Numbered from the stretch's first letter, positions 34,715-43,868 are shown. The stretch: DNA of 64,000 bases from Pseudomonadota bacterium (GCA_021848545.1 JAJZUL010000004.1:1-64000), one strand, 5' to 3'. Made by a program: numbers and translations. The notes: generated by a model from the sequence alone, not told the origin.

Positions 34715-36124
34715 TCAACGCCCCGAACCGCCGGTAACGGACCGCACGAATGCCATGAATCGCGGGGCCCATGGGCCGGGGCCGACGCTGCGCATGTGGG
34801 CATAGGTCGCCAACACGTTGCGCGTGACCACGCCATCCCGACCTTCGCCGATACCGGTCCCCCGGACGACGTCGTAGGCATAGGCGACGTCACCGTCAAG
34901 TTTCTCCAGCCTGGAATAATGAAATTCATGGCCGGAGGCGATGTCGGGGCCGTTCTCCAGACGGGGCCAGGGGAAAGCCGGGGTTTCCCGCAGCCGCACG
35001 TATCCCCGTCCCTGGGGGCGGGGATACATGATTGTTTCGCCGGGAATCACCCCCACCATTTCGCGTCGGGTCCCGTTCCAGGTGATCGCCCTGGACAGAT
35101 ACATCAACCCGCCGCATTCGGCGTAGACCGGCATGCCCTTGCCCACCGCGTCGGCGATGGCGGCGCGAAAACCGCCGTTGGCCTCCAGGGTCTCGGCCTG
35201 GGTCTCGGGAAAGCCGCCGCCGATGAACAGCCCGTCCAGCGGCGGCAGGCTCTCGTCCTTCAGGGCGTCGAGAAACACCAGTTCGGCGCCGGCCTTCTCC
35301 ATGGCGTCGAAATCGTCGGGGTAATAGAAGCCGAAGGCGGCGTCGCGAACCACGCCGATCCGCACCCGCCCGACCGGCGTCGGCGCCGGCGGATCGGGGG
35401 TCACGGTGACGGGCGGGGCGCCGCCCGCCAAGGCCAGGATGGCGTCAAGATCGACCGAGGCGGCGATGGTATCGGCGAAACGGGCGATGGCCGCCGCCGC
35501 TCCGTCGTCATCGCCATCGGCCTCATTGGCGGGAATCAGGCCGAGATGGCGTTCGGTCAGCACCATGTCGGGAGAGCGATGGACCGCGCCCAGCACCGGC
35601 AGATCGGTGAAATGGGTGACGGATTCGCGCAACTTGCTCTCATGGCGGGCCCCGCCGACCTTGTTGAGAATCACGCCGGCGATGGGAACCTGGGGGTCGA
35701 ACGCCTGATAGCCCAGCAAGAGCGGCGCGATTCCCCGGGTGATGCCCGAGCAATCGATGACCAGAATCACCGGCGCGTCCAACCAGGTGGCGATGCGGGC
35801 GCTCGATCCCTCGCCGGCAAGGTCGATGCCGTCATACAGCCCCTTGTTGCCCTCGATCAGGTTGATGTCGGCGCCGCGACCGGTCCGCTCGAACAGGGTG
35901 CGGATCAGATCCGCATCCATGGTGTGGGCGTCCAGATTGCGGCAGGGGCGCCCCGTGGCCGCGCTCAGCCACAGGGGGTCGATGTAATCCGGCCCTTTCT
36001 TGAAGGTCTGGACCGCCTGCCCGCGTCGGGTCAGGGCCGCCGCCAATCCCACCGTGACGGTGGTCTTGCCCGAGGATTTGTGGGCGGCCGAGATCAGCAG
36101 GCGGGGGGCGGGGCGGCCGCTCAC
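34715..36124 (-). CDS. Cobyrinate a,c-diamide synthase family protein (candidate DsrN siroheme amidase)
   Basis: The 469-residue class II glutamine-dependent amidotransferase has an N-terminal P-loop (ISAAHKSSGKTTVTVGLAAAL, about residues 11-31). A C-terminal glutamine-hydrolysis domain has the nucleophilic Cys in VYAECGGLMYLS and a distal His in GHEFHYSR. CobB/CbiA amidates cobyrinic acid, and the homologue DsrN of sulfur oxidisers is thought to amidate siroheme for DsrAB. No other cobalamin gene is in the window and the dsr cluster ends 3 kb away, which favours DsrN; cobB remains possible. The GTG start at 36124 overlaps the upstream stop (GTGA). Confidence 0.8.
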   Translation of the reverse strand: MSGRPAPRLLISAAHKSSGKTTVTVGLAAALTRRGQAVQTFKKGPDYIDPLWLSAATGRPCRNLDAHTMDADLIRTLFERTGRGADINLIEGNKGLYDGIDLAGEGSSARIATWLDAPVILVIDCSGITRGIAPLLLGYQAFDPQVPIAGVILNKVGGARHESKLRESVTHFTDLPVLGAVHRSPDMVLTERHLGLIPANEADGDDDGAAAAIARFADTIAASVDLDAILALAGGAPPVTVTPDPPAPTPVGRVRIGVVRDAAFGFYYPDDFDAMEKAGAELVFLDALKDESLPPLDGLFIGGGFPETQAETLEANGGFRAAIADAVGKGMPVYAECGGLMYLSRAITWNGTRREMVGVIPGETIMYPRPQGRGYVRLRETPAFPWPRLENGPDIASGHEFHYSRLEKLDGDVAYAYDVVRGTGIGEGRDGVVTRNVLATYAHMRSVGPGPWAPRFMAFVRSVTGGSGR

Positions 36125-37164
36125 GCCGCGCCTATGGACCGGGGCAGGCTGCGTTCCCGCCACATGGTCAACGCCCGGCCTTCGGCGTCGGCGATCGAGG
36201 AGGCCCGGCCCGAATAGCGCAGCACCACGGCGATGGTGCCGGCAATGGCGGCGGCGGCGGTCTCGTCCTCGATCTCGCCGGTCCACAGCCCCTTCAGGCG
36301 GGTCAGGTCAAGGCTTTCCTCCTTGGCCCGCGCCCCCGTCAGCAGCGCCGGCCATTCCTCGGACCCGGCCTCGCCATCCTTCAGGAACAGCACCTCGCAG
36401 GGCTTTTCGGGGCGGCGTTCGGCCTCGCCGCCTTCGCCCTTGAAGGTGGCGAGGAACGGCTGACCCAACAGGCGCATCGCCTCCTGATGGACCGGCATAT
36501 AGGGCGGGTGGGTGACGGCGTTGATGGAAAACGGCGCGTTCAGCGGATTGAGAAGGCGTCCCACCGTATGAAGCGGCGAGCGCAGCCCCAGCACCGGCTT
36601 CAGATCCATCACCTTTTGCAGCGCCGGCGCCATGTCGGCCAGAGTCATATAGGCGAAATGGTCGCGCTCCAGGCGCTGGGCGACCTCGGCCATGGTGCGG
36701 CAGGGGGTGATTCCCAGTGCCGCCAAGGCCTCGGAGGTGTAGACCCGTCCGTCGGTGTGGCCCTCGGCGCCGTGCATGAACACCCGGATGCCGTGAGCGG
36801 CCAGGGTCAGGGCGGCCAGGACGTAATAGGGCAATTGCCGGGATTTGCCGGCGTATGCCGCCCAATCCACATCGGCGGTGGCGCCGGCGGAGGCGGCGAC
36901 CGCCGTCTTGAAGCCGCGCGCCATGCCGGCGATTTCTTCCGGGGTTTCCGCCTTCACCCGGAGCAGGCACAGAAAAGCCCCCAATTGCGCCGGTTCGACC
37001 TCGCCCCTCACCACCATGCCGGCGGCGGTGGCGGCTTCGTCCAGGGTCAGCGGCCGGGACAGGTTCGGTCCCTTGCCGAGGATGCGGACATATTGGGCGA
37101 AGGGATGTTCGGCGGCGGTAGCGGACGTCACGGTAAGGGCCTCCCGTTGGAATGATCGTTTCAT
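36121..37164 (-). CDS. TrpD2/YbiB-like glycosyl transferase family 3 protein
   Basis: The 347-residue protein resembles anthranilate phosphoribosyltransferase: GEVEPAQLGAFLCLLRVKAET is the N-terminal helical domain, and the active-site region includes HGAEGHTDGRVYTSEAL, RSPLHTVGRLLNPLNAPFSINAVTHPPYM and CEVLFLKDGE. It lacks the canonical TrpD glycine-rich KHGNR signature. YbiB-type proteins bind nucleic acids instead of acting in tryptophan synthesis. It is translationally coupled (GTGA) to the cobyrinate-diamide-synthase/DsrN-like gene, so a shared role in tetrapyrrole or sulfur metabolism should be considered. Confidence 0.8.
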   Translation of the reverse strand: MKRSFQREALTVTSATAAEHPFAQYVRILGKGPNLSRPLTLDEAATAAGMVVRGEVEPAQLGAFLCLLRVKAETPEEIAGMARGFKTAVAASAGATADVDWAAYAGKSRQLPYYVLAALTLAAHGIRVFMHGAEGHTDGRVYTSEALAALGITPCRTMAEVAQRLERDHFAYMTLADMAPALQKVMDLKPVLGLRSPLHTVGRLLNPLNAPFSINAVTHPPYMPVHQEAMRLLGQPFLATFKGEGGEAERRPEKPCEVLFLKDGEAGSEEWPALLTGARAKEESLDLTRLKGLWTGEIEDETAAAAIAGTIAVVLRYSGRASSIADAEGRALTMWRERSLPRSIGAA

Positions 37165-37286
37165 ACTAAGCTAATATAGGGAGCCGGAGGCAAATCTTTG
37201 CCCCGAATTCGTTCGGCCGGGCTTGTTTTGCCGCAGGTCAGGGCCGACAATCGGAACGCGTGGACGCCAACCGCCGGAGAATGCTC

Positions 37287-37640
37287 ATGTCCGGAAGCTA
37301 TCGCTTCACCTTGTTACGGGCCCAGGGATGGGGGCGGGCCGGCATCGGCGGGGCCGCGGCCGCCGCCTTCGGGTCGCCGATCCTGTGGTCGCTGGGCGCC
37401 TTCGGCGACCATGCCGAGGCGGTGCGCCGCGCGGCGGTCTTCGCCACCGCCGGCATCTGTTTCTTTCTCACCACCGGGTTTTTGCTGGGCTGGACGGTTC
37501 GCGGCTTTCTGGTGCGGGTCCGCGATGCCGACGACGAGGAGACCCATCCCCATCGGCCGGCCGCGCCCCACGCGGCGCCGGCGGCCCATGGCGCCTCTGC
37601 CGCGCCGGTCTCGGCGGCCCGCCCGCCCGCGGGTCATTGA
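37287..37640 (+). CDS. Small two-helix membrane protein of unknown function
   Basis: The 117-residue protein begins MSGSYRFTLLRAQGWGRAG and has two hydrophobic segments (about residues 20-43 and 52-78: AAAAAFGSPILWSLGAF and AAVFATAGICFFLTTGFLLG). A histidine- and alanine-rich tail (HPHRPAAPHAAPAAHG) follows and is probably cytosolic. ATG 37287 is favoured by GGAGA seven bases upstream over the GTG at 37260. No family is recognised. Confidence 0.6.
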   Translation: MSGSYRFTLLRAQGWGRAGIGGAAAAAFGSPILWSLGAFGDHAEAVRRAAVFATAGICFFLTTGFLLGWTVRGFLVRVRDADDEETHPHRPAAPHAAPAAHGASAAPVSAARPPAGH

Positions 37641-37716
37641 CCGTTCCGATCGCTTGGCGATAGAGTGCGCCCGCATGCCTTTCCGAGGTCGGCCACGGGA
37701 CCGAATTCTCCGCCAG

Positions 37717-37794
37717 CCGGGCGCGCAGGCGCCCAGTTCAACAAATCGGGCGCGCAGGCGCCTAGTTCAACAAATCGGCGGCCCCTGCCGCCGG
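37717..37794. repeat. Two-hairpin palindromic repeat upstream of lepB
   Basis: GGGCGC-GCAG-GCGCC[C/T] occurs twice (from 37718 and 37748), each followed by AGTTCAACAAATC, and the run ends in GGCGGC-CCCT-GCCGCC (37777-37792). The layout (hairpin, ATTCA/GTTCA spacer, second hairpin) is that of the repeat within uvrC. It lies 60 bases upstream of lepB in a 213-base non-coding gap. Confidence 0.75.
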
Positions 37795-37853
37795 TCGATG
37801 TTTCCGCGTCCCGCTTTCCCATAGGGGCGTGAGCCCCTGTCCGGAGATTCTTG

Positions 37854-38651
37854 ATGCCAGCAGACACGCGGCCCGGTTTTTTGCGCGCCCTCACGCGAGG
37901 GTTCGGCGAGGTGAAGTCCATTCTCATCACCTTGGCCCTGGTGATTCTGGCCGAGACCGTCATCGCCCAGCCTTTCATCGTGCCGTCGGGTTCCATGGAG
38001 CCGACCCTGCTGGTCGGCGACGAAATCGCCGCGACCAAGTTCGCCTATGGCTATGATCGCTATTCGCTTCCCTTCGGGTTGACCCTGCCCTTCAACGGGC
38101 GAATTTTCGCCCGTCCGCCGAAGCGTGGCGACGTGGTGGTGTTCGCCCTGCCCCGCGATCCGTCCGAGGATTACGTCAAGCGGGTGATCGGCCTGCCCGG
38201 CGACCGCATCCAGATGCGCAAGGGCCAGCTTTACATCAACGGCCAGGAAGTACCGCGCCGCCCGGTGGGGCCGGTGACCCTGATGCTGCAAGGCCGGCCG
38301 ATGACGGTGATGGAATATGTCGAAACCCTGCCGGGTGGGGTCAGCCATTACATCGCCAAGATTTCCAACGAACTGCCGCTCAACAATACCAAGGTCTACG
38401 TGGTGCCGAAGGGCTGCTATTTCATGATGGGCGACAATCGCGACGATTCGCTGGACAGCCGGGTGCCGGCCTCGCAGGGCGGCGTCGGCTATGTGCCGGC
38501 CAACCATCTGATCGGCCGGGTCGACCGCATCCTGTTCTCGATCACCCCGTTCACGGGTTGGGGCGACGCCCTGTCCCATCTGGGCGATCTCAGCATTTCC
38601 CGGGTGTTCAAGGACGTTCACTTCCACGGCGCCCCCGCCGCCGGGTCGTGA
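37854..38651 (+). CDS. lepB: Signal peptidase I
   Basis: LepB cleaves Sec/Tat signal peptides at the outer face of the cytoplasmic membrane. The 265-residue protein has a membrane helix (about 22-38), catalytic Ser47 in VPSGSMEPTL and general-base Lys109 in EDYVKRVIGLPGD. The C-terminal box CYFMMGDNRDDSLDSR is intact. The start at 37854 is chosen over TTG 37851. Nearby rnc/era genes, frequent neighbours elsewhere, are absent. Confidence 0.95.
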   Translation: MPADTRPGFLRALTRGFGEVKSILITLALVILAETVIAQPFIVPSGSMEPTLLVGDEIAATKFAYGYDRYSLPFGLTLPFNGRIFARPPKRGDVVVFALPRDPSEDYVKRVIGLPGDRIQMRKGQLYINGQEVPRRPVGPVTLMLQGRPMTVMEYVETLPGGVSHYIAKISNELPLNNTKVYVVPKGCYFMMGDNRDDSLDSRVPASQGGVGYVPANHLIGRVDRILFSITPFTGWGDALSHLGDLSISRVFKDVHFHGAPAAGS

Positions 38652-38672
38652 CCGGGAAAATCCAACCCGGCG

Positions 38673-39542
38673 TCAGCCGGTCGCCCGCCTGGCGCGCTCG
38701 GTCAGGCCCAGGCGGGTGAACAGCCGGGCGGCGTGGGCCAGCAGGGAACGGGCGCGGTCGGGTTCGTCCGTCGCGACCAGGCGGGCCAGATCGCACAGGC
38801 TTTCCGCTTCCCCCAGAAGATGGCCGCCGGCGCCGTACAGGCGGACGGCCTCTTCCAAGGCGCGGTCGGCTTCGGCCCGATTGCCCAGGGATTCGAACAG
38901 GCGGCCCAGGCCGCGGTGAACGGCCGCTTCCCCCAGCGCATCCCCGCTTTCGCGGACCAGGGCCAGGGCCTGATCGTAATCGGCATGGGCGCGGTCGGTC
39001 CGTCCCAGCCGGCGGTGCAATCCCGCCAGCGCCCGCAGCATGGCCGCCTGTCCGGCGGCGTCGCCGGCCCGGCGGTACAGGGACAGGGCCTGGGTGTAAA
39101 GGTCGAGGGCCAGATCGTCGCGCCCGCCGTCGCGTTCGAGGTGGCCCAATCGCCGCGCCACCTGGGCGAGACCGGCATGGTCGGCGGCGCTGTCGTAGAG
39201 GTCGCGGGCCGAGGCGTAGCATTGGCGGGCCTCGTCGTCGCGTCCCTGGCGGTGGGCGAGGCGGCCCAGGCGCATCAACAGCCCGGCCTGATCGCGTTGC
39301 GTGCCCAGGCCGCTATGAAGCGTCCTGGCTTCGACGAAGGCGGCGTGGGCCGCGTCAAGGCGGCCGTCATCGGCCTCAAGGTCGCCGAGCGCGGTCAGCG
39401 CCGCGGCTTCGCCCGCCGGGTCGCCGTTCTGGTGATGCAACAGCCGGGCACGCCGGAATGCCTCGCGGGCCTGTTGCAGATCCCCCGCCAGCCACTGGGC
39501 TTCCGCTTCGTCGAAGGCGATGTCGGCTTGTGTTTTCGTCAT
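38673..39542 (-). CDS. Tetratricopeptide-repeat protein
   Basis: The 289-residue soluble protein is built of about seven 40-residue TPR-like helical pairs, recognisable as repeated A-x3-LG-x-LE, G-x8-Y and A-L-x-LY positions (for example AALTALGDLEADDGRLDAAHAAF, GLGRLFESLGNRAEADRAL). It is related to the TPR_12 class that mediates protein interaction. It has no catalytic domain, and the interaction partner is unknown. It converges on lepB with 21 bases between. Confidence 0.8.
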   Translation of the reverse strand: MTKTQADIAFDEAEAQWLAGDLQQAREAFRRARLLHHQNGDPAGEAAALTALGDLEADDGRLDAAHAAFVEARTLHSGLGTQRDQAGLLMRLGRLAHRQGRDDEARQCYASARDLYDSAADHAGLAQVARRLGHLERDGGRDDLALDLYTQALSLYRRAGDAAGQAAMLRALAGLHRRLGRTDRAHADYDQALALVRESGDALGEAAVHRGLGRLFESLGNRAEADRALEEAVRLYGAGGHLLGEAESLCDLARLVATDEPDRARSLLAHAARLFTRLGLTERARRATG

Positions 39543-39792
39543 GGCGAACCTTTGCAGCGAGATTCAATACGTTGGCGGGGCGATTCACGTCATGGTTGGG
39601 GAGCGGGGGTCGAGTTCAAACCACTGGACCGGAAAGCGAGGGTGGATCAACAGTGTAGACCAGCCGTCATTGAAATACGGTTTGCTGATTCGATTGCCGG
39701 GATTGTACCATAATTGGGACTTCGACATCGTCTGCGGCTGAAACCGGGGGGGGCAGGACCGCACCGTCGGGTAAACGGAAAGATCGTTTCAC

Positions 39793-40839
39793 ATGGTTTT
39801 CGATGAATCCATCGATGCCGCGTCCCATTGCGGACGGGCGGCTCTGGGTATGATGGAACGGCATGGTATTCCTGCCTATCCCGACAATTTCGCCGTGTGG
39901 TACGCCTTCGTGTCCGGCCGCATCCCCGCTCTGTCGGCGGCGATCGATGCCCAGTTGCGCGGCGGCGCCCCCTTTACCGCCGAAATCAACGCCGATCTTT
40001 TCGCCCGCTTCATCGCCTTTCCGGGAAACGAAAACGATCTGGCCGCTCTGGCCCGCCGTCTGGGCGACGCCATCGAGCGGGTCGAGGATTGCCTGCGCGA
40101 CGTCGATAAGGGGGCCAGCCATTACGGCGTCACCCTCGAACAATTTTCGGGAAAGCTGCCCTGCGAGCCCGGCGATGTGGGCCTGCCCGGCCTGATCCGC
40201 ACGGTGATTGACGAAACCAAGGCGATGATCGACATCAACCGCCGTCTCGACCGCCGGTTGTCCCAATCCTCCGGCGAGGTGGCCCGTCTGCGCGAGGATA
40301 TGGATGCCCTGCGCCGCGAGGCGACCCGCGACCATCTGACCGGGCTGGCCAATCGCAAGATGTTCGATTCCGGCCTGATCGCGGCCACCCGCGCGGCCGA
40401 CCAGGATGGGCGGCCCCTGTCGCTGATGATGGTCGATATCGACCATTTCAAACGCTTCAACGATACCCATGGCCATGTTCTCGGCGATCAGGTGCTGAAA
40501 CTGGTGGCCCGCTCCCTGGCCGAGGGCATCGACGGCGACGCCCTGGCCGCCCGCTATGGCGGCGAGGAATTCGCCGTGATTCTGCCGGGCGTGGCGTTTT
40601 CCACCGCCCACGCCCTGGCCGACCGGGTGCGCGCCGCCGTCGCCAACCGGGTCATCACCAACCGGCGCACCGGACAGGCGCTGGGACAGGTGACCCTGTC
40701 GGTGGGCATCGCCCAATACATGCCCGGCGAGGAACGGCCCGCCACCCTGGTGCAGCGCGCCGACGAGGCCCTGTATCTGGCGAAGCGGGAGGGCCGCAAC
40801 CGGGTGCGCGGCGACCATCCCAGCGGGGACGAATCCTAG
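39793..40839 (+). CDS. GGDEF-domain diguanylate cyclase
   Basis: The 348-residue soluble enzyme has a helical N-terminal region (1-175) with no recognised sensor domain. A GGDEF domain (about 178-340) has the active site GGEEF (256-260) and the VDIDHFKRFND substrate segment. The RxxD inhibitory site is not present at the usual place, unlike the cyclase at 31813. It would produce c-di-GMP without this feedback. The TAG stop is inside a palindromic element that starts at 40836. Confidence 0.92.
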   Translation: MVFDESIDAASHCGRAALGMMERHGIPAYPDNFAVWYAFVSGRIPALSAAIDAQLRGGAPFTAEINADLFARFIAFPGNENDLAALARRLGDAIERVEDCLRDVDKGASHYGVTLEQFSGKLPCEPGDVGLPGLIRTVIDETKAMIDINRRLDRRLSQSSGEVARLREDMDALRREATRDHLTGLANRKMFDSGLIAATRAADQDGRPLSLMMVDIDHFKRFNDTHGHVLGDQVLKLVARSLAEGIDGDALAARYGGEEFAVILPGVAFSTAHALADRVRAAVANRVITNRRTGQALGQVTLSVGIAQYMPGEERPATLVQRADEALYLAKREGRNRVRGDHPSGDES

Positions 40840-41002
40840 CCCGATTTATTCACGATTCCGGCGGGCGCTGGCTTGGTCTTTGATCCGTCTGGGCTTTTTG
40901 CGGCCTTGCCAATACTCCAGTATTGGCGGCGTCCGCGAAAAATCCCATCCAAATCAAATCCCTGCGCCATCACCTCGCGGCCCCGTGAATAAATCGGGCT
41001 AG
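40836..41002. mobile_element. 167-bp MITE-like palindromic element with perfect 19-bp terminal repeats
   Basis: CTAGCCCGATTTATTCACG at 40836-40854 is perfectly inverted at 40984-41002. Internal complementary blocks include GGGCTTTTTGCGG-type sequences paired across a central GCCAATACT/AGTATTGGC hairpin (40908-40927), making the element almost wholly palindromic. The CTAG end contains the TAG stop of the diguanylate cyclase. There is no reading frame, so it would be mobilised in trans. A 60-base G+C-rich fragment sharing GCGGCCTCAACGGCC with the 162-bp repeats follows at 41010-41070. Confidence 0.75.
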
Positions 41003-41069
41003 AAAGAAACAGCCCTCGCCGGGCGCTCGCTCCGCTCGCTTGGCCGCGGCCTCAACGGCCGCTGAGCCG

Positions 41070-41921
41070 CTAACCCGGATAATCGGTGTCCAGCGCCACC
41101 TGACGCCAGGACTCCATTTCGGCCTTGAATTCGTCGATCTTGGCGTCGACCTGATCCAGCGCCACCCGCCCCAGCACCAGATGCAGCGGCGGGTTCGGCG
41201 CTTCCACCGCCATGATGATGGCCCGGGCCGCGCGGACCGGATCGCCGGGCTGGGTGCCGCTATAGCCCTGGACGGTGGCGCGCCGCGCGCCCGCGGTTTC
41301 GGCGTAATCGGCGATGGGGGTTTTGGGCACCTTGAGCGAGCGGCCCGCCCAATCGGTGCGGAACGGTCCGGGCTCGACCACCGTCACCCGGATGCCCAGG
41401 GCCGCGCATTCCTTGGCCAGGGCTTCCGACAGCCCTTCGACGGCGAATTTGGTGGCGTTGTAATAGCCGATGCCGGGAAAGCCGATCAGCCCGCCCATGG
41501 ACGAGATGTTGACCACATGGCCGTGACGCCGCGCCCGCATGCCGGGCAGCACCGCCTTGGTCAGATTGATCAGGCCGAAGACGTTGGTTTCGAACATGGC
41601 GCGGACTTCCGCATCCTCGCCTTCCTCAACGGCGGACAGATACCCGTAGCCGGCATTGTTGACCAGCACGTCGATGCGGCCGAAGCGGGCCTCGGCCGCC
41701 GTGACCGCGGCGGCGATGTGGGCGGGGTCGGTGACGTCGAGGGTCGCGATCAGGACGTCGCGATGGTCGGCGAATTCGGCCAGACTGTCGGGATTGCGGG
41801 CGGTGGCGACGACGCGGTGGCCGTGATCGAGAACGGCGCGGACCAGTTCGCGCCCGATCCCGGTGGAACAGCCGGAGATCAGCCAGACGGGGGACCGGTC
41901 CGTGGTTGCGGCGTTGGGCAT
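41070..41921 (-). CDS. Short-chain dehydrogenase/reductase
   Basis: The 283-residue classical SDR has a cofactor site (LISGCSTGIGR, residues about 14-24), NNAG, and catalytic Ser-Tyr-Lys in NISSMGG and YYNATKFAVEGLSEAL. The N-terminal ATARN and downstream sequence follow the NADP(H)-preferring group. The physiological substrate is unknown. It stands alone with 150 bases before the divergent FliJ-like gene. Confidence 0.85.
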   Translation of the reverse strand: MPNAATTDRSPVWLISGCSTGIGRELVRAVLDHGHRVVATARNPDSLAEFADHRDVLIATLDVTDPAHIAAAVTAAEARFGRIDVLVNNAGYGYLSAVEEGEDAEVRAMFETNVFGLINLTKAVLPGMRARRHGHVVNISSMGGLIGFPGIGYYNATKFAVEGLSEALAKECAALGIRVTVVEPGPFRTDWAGRSLKVPKTPIADYAETAGARRATVQGYSGTQPGDPVRAARAIIMAVEAPNPPLHLVLGRVALDQVDAKIDEFKAEMESWRQVALDTDYPG

Positions 41922-42071
41922 GCCGGATATCCTTGGAAGGTGGGGGTGCGGGAATAATGCCTCTCCACCCGCTCTCGGCCCAGGAAAAACCGAACCGCGG
42001 CCTTACGCTGGCGCGGCTTCGCCGATCTTTCTAAGATAGTCCGGCTTTCAATATCGTGGGGTAAAGGCGTC

Positions 42072-42512
42072 ATGGCCGCCAAGGGGCTCAAGACCCTGAT
42101 ACGCCTGTCGCGGTGGCAGGTGGACGAACGGCGTCGCATCCTGGTGGCGTTGCAGGCGCGCGAAGACGAAATCAAAGCCGTTCTCGACGGGCATTACCGG
42201 CAATTGCCGGCCGAGCAGGCCATCGCCGCCCAGGATTCCACCGGCAGCGGCTTTTTTTACGGTGCCTTCGCCGACGCCTGGCTGGATCGGCGCGATCAGC
42301 TCTTGGCTATGCTGGGGGAATTGGCGGGCCAGATCGAGCAGGCCCGCGACGAACTGGCCGAGGCGTTCCGTCAGCAGAAAACCTACGAACTGACCCAGAC
42401 GGCACGGGAACGCCGCGAGCGGGAAGAGGCCGACCGCAAGGAACAGGCCGCTCTCGACGAGACCGGCCTGAACATCTATCGCCGCCGGAACGACGGACGA
42501 AAGGAAGAGTAA
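42072..42512 (+). CDS. fliJ: Flagellar FliJ-like export chaperone
   Basis: The 146-residue almost wholly helical, charged coiled-coil protein (LIRLSRWQVDERRRILVALQAREDEIKAV to ARERREREEADRKEQAAL) fits FliJ, which escorts export substrates and contacts the FliI ATPase ring. No other flagellar gene is in the window, and low-complexity coiled coils are easily confused with other proteins, so the call depends on pattern only. Confidence 0.65.
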   Translation: MAAKGLKTLIRLSRWQVDERRRILVALQAREDEIKAVLDGHYRQLPAEQAIAAQDSTGSGFFYGAFADAWLDRRDQLLAMLGELAGQIEQARDELAEAFRQQKTYELTQTARERREREEADRKEQAALDETGLNIYRRRNDGRKEE

Positions 42513-42528
42513 GGAATCTTAAAGACCG

Positions 42529-42831
42529 TCAGGCGGTCGCGGCTTCCTTGGCGGCCATCGCCTTCTGGACGCGGCGCTTGATGCGACGGGCTTCGTCGGT
42601 CAGGCGGGTGTTCGAGGTGGTCAGCAGAAAAGAATCGAGACCGCCGTTATGTTCGATGGTGCGCAGGCCACGGGTGGTGACCTTCATGCGGACCATTTCG
42701 CCCAGGGCGTCGGACAGGACCGTGGTTTCCTGGATGTTGGGCAGGAACCGGCGCCGCGTCTTGTTGTTGGCGTGGCTGACATTGTTGCCGGTCAGAACAC
42801 CTTTACCGGTGATGGTGCAGCGGCGCGCCAT
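42529..42831 (-). CDS. rpmB: 50S ribosomal protein L28
   Basis: The basic 100-residue protein begins [32 protein letters not shown], the L28 signature, and has the internal [17 protein letters not shown]. The start at 42831 matches the family; the longer in-frame ORF from 42858 is not needed. It is transcribed from the divergent gap shared with dapF (42832-43007). Confidence 0.97.
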   Translation of the reverse strand: MARRCTITGKGVLTGNNVSHANNKTRRRFLPNIQETTVLSDALGEMVRMKVTTRGLRTIEHNGGLDSFLLTTSNTRLTDEARRIKRRVQKAMAAKEAATA

Positions 42832-43007
42832 GGTCGCATATCCTTGAAAGATGAACAATCGAACGCCATCGGGGGCCTTGTGCTCCCGACGGAAGCCGCG
42901 TTTCTATCGGTCCGGGCGGACGCCGTCAAGCAAAGAATCGCGCGCAAGCGGTATCGGACACCAGACGCAACTGGACTTGGGCTTGCCCGGCCCCATATAA
43001 CCCCACC

Positions 43008-43868
43008 ATGTTGAACGCTCCAACCACCGCCTCCGGCCGCCCCTTCGTCAAGATGCACGGACTCGGCAACGATTTCGTGATCCTGGACGCGCGCATGGGT
43101 CCCCTGCCCGCCACGTTCGACGCGGCGCGGGTGGCCGCCATCGCCGACCGTCATACCGGGGTGGGGTGCGATCAATTGGTGGTGATCGAGCCGGCGCGGA
43201 ACGCCACCGCCGACGCCTGGATGACCATCTACAATGCCGACGGGTCGCGGGTGGCGGCCTGCGGCAACGCCACCCGCTGCGTCGCCCGCCTGCTGATGGC
43301 GGAAAACGGGCGCGACTGGGTGGTGATCGAGACCGAGGCCGGATTGCTCGACGCCGAGGCCCGCGCCGACGGACTGGTGGCGGTGGATATGGGGGCGGCG
43401 CGGCTCGATTGGCGCGAAGTGCCGGTGGCGCGGGCGATGGACACCCTGCATCTCGATCTGACCGCCGGGCCGCTGGCCGATCCGGTGGGGGTCAGCATGG
43501 GCAATCCCCATGCGGTCTTTTTCGTCGAGGACGCTGCCGCCATCGATCTGGCGGCGTGGGGGCCGGGGCTGGAGCGGGACCCCTTGTTTCCCGAGCGCGC
43601 CAATATCGAAGTGGCCCAGATTCTGGGTGACGGGCGCATTCGCATGCGGGTGTGGGAGCGCGGCACCGGCATCACGCGGGCCTGCGGCACCGGCGCCTGC
43701 GCGACCCTGGTGGCGGCGGCCCGGCGCGGCCTTGCCGGCCGTTCGGCCGAACTGGTGCTCGATGGCGGTTCCCTTCATATCGAATGGATGGCCGACGATC
43801 ATGTGATGATGACCGGTCCGGCGGTCTTAAGCTTTTCCGGCCGCCTGGACCGGGAACTGCTGCCGTGA
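43008..43868 (+). CDS. dapF: Diaminopimelate epimerase
   Basis: DapF interconverts LL- and meso-diaminopimelate for lysine and peptidoglycan synthesis. The 286-residue protein has both catalytic cysteines: Cys85 in AACGNATRC and the second in [10 protein letters not shown]. The N-terminal [12 protein letters not shown] is typical. It overlaps mtaB by GTGA and starts a four-gene operon. Confidence 0.96.
   Translation: MLNAPTTASGRPFVKMHGLGNDFVILDARMGPLPATFDAARVAAIADRHTGVGCDQLVVIEPARNATADAWMTIYNADGSRVAACGNATRCVARLLMAENGRDWVVIETEAGLLDAEARADGLVAVDMGAARLDWREVPVARAMDTLHLDLTAGPLADPVGVSMGNPHAVFFVEDAAAIDLAAWGPGLERDPLFPERANIEVAQILGDGRIRMRVWERGTGITRACGTGACATLVAAARRGLAGRSAELVLDGGSLHIEWMADDHVMMTGPAVLSFSGRLDRELLP

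Noticed and set aside
36125-36286. Upstream in-frame extension of the cobyrinate-diamide-synthase-like protein
   Set aside because: The added residues are arginine/glycine-rich and are the shadow of the TrpD2-like gene; the GTG at 36124 fits the P-loop position.
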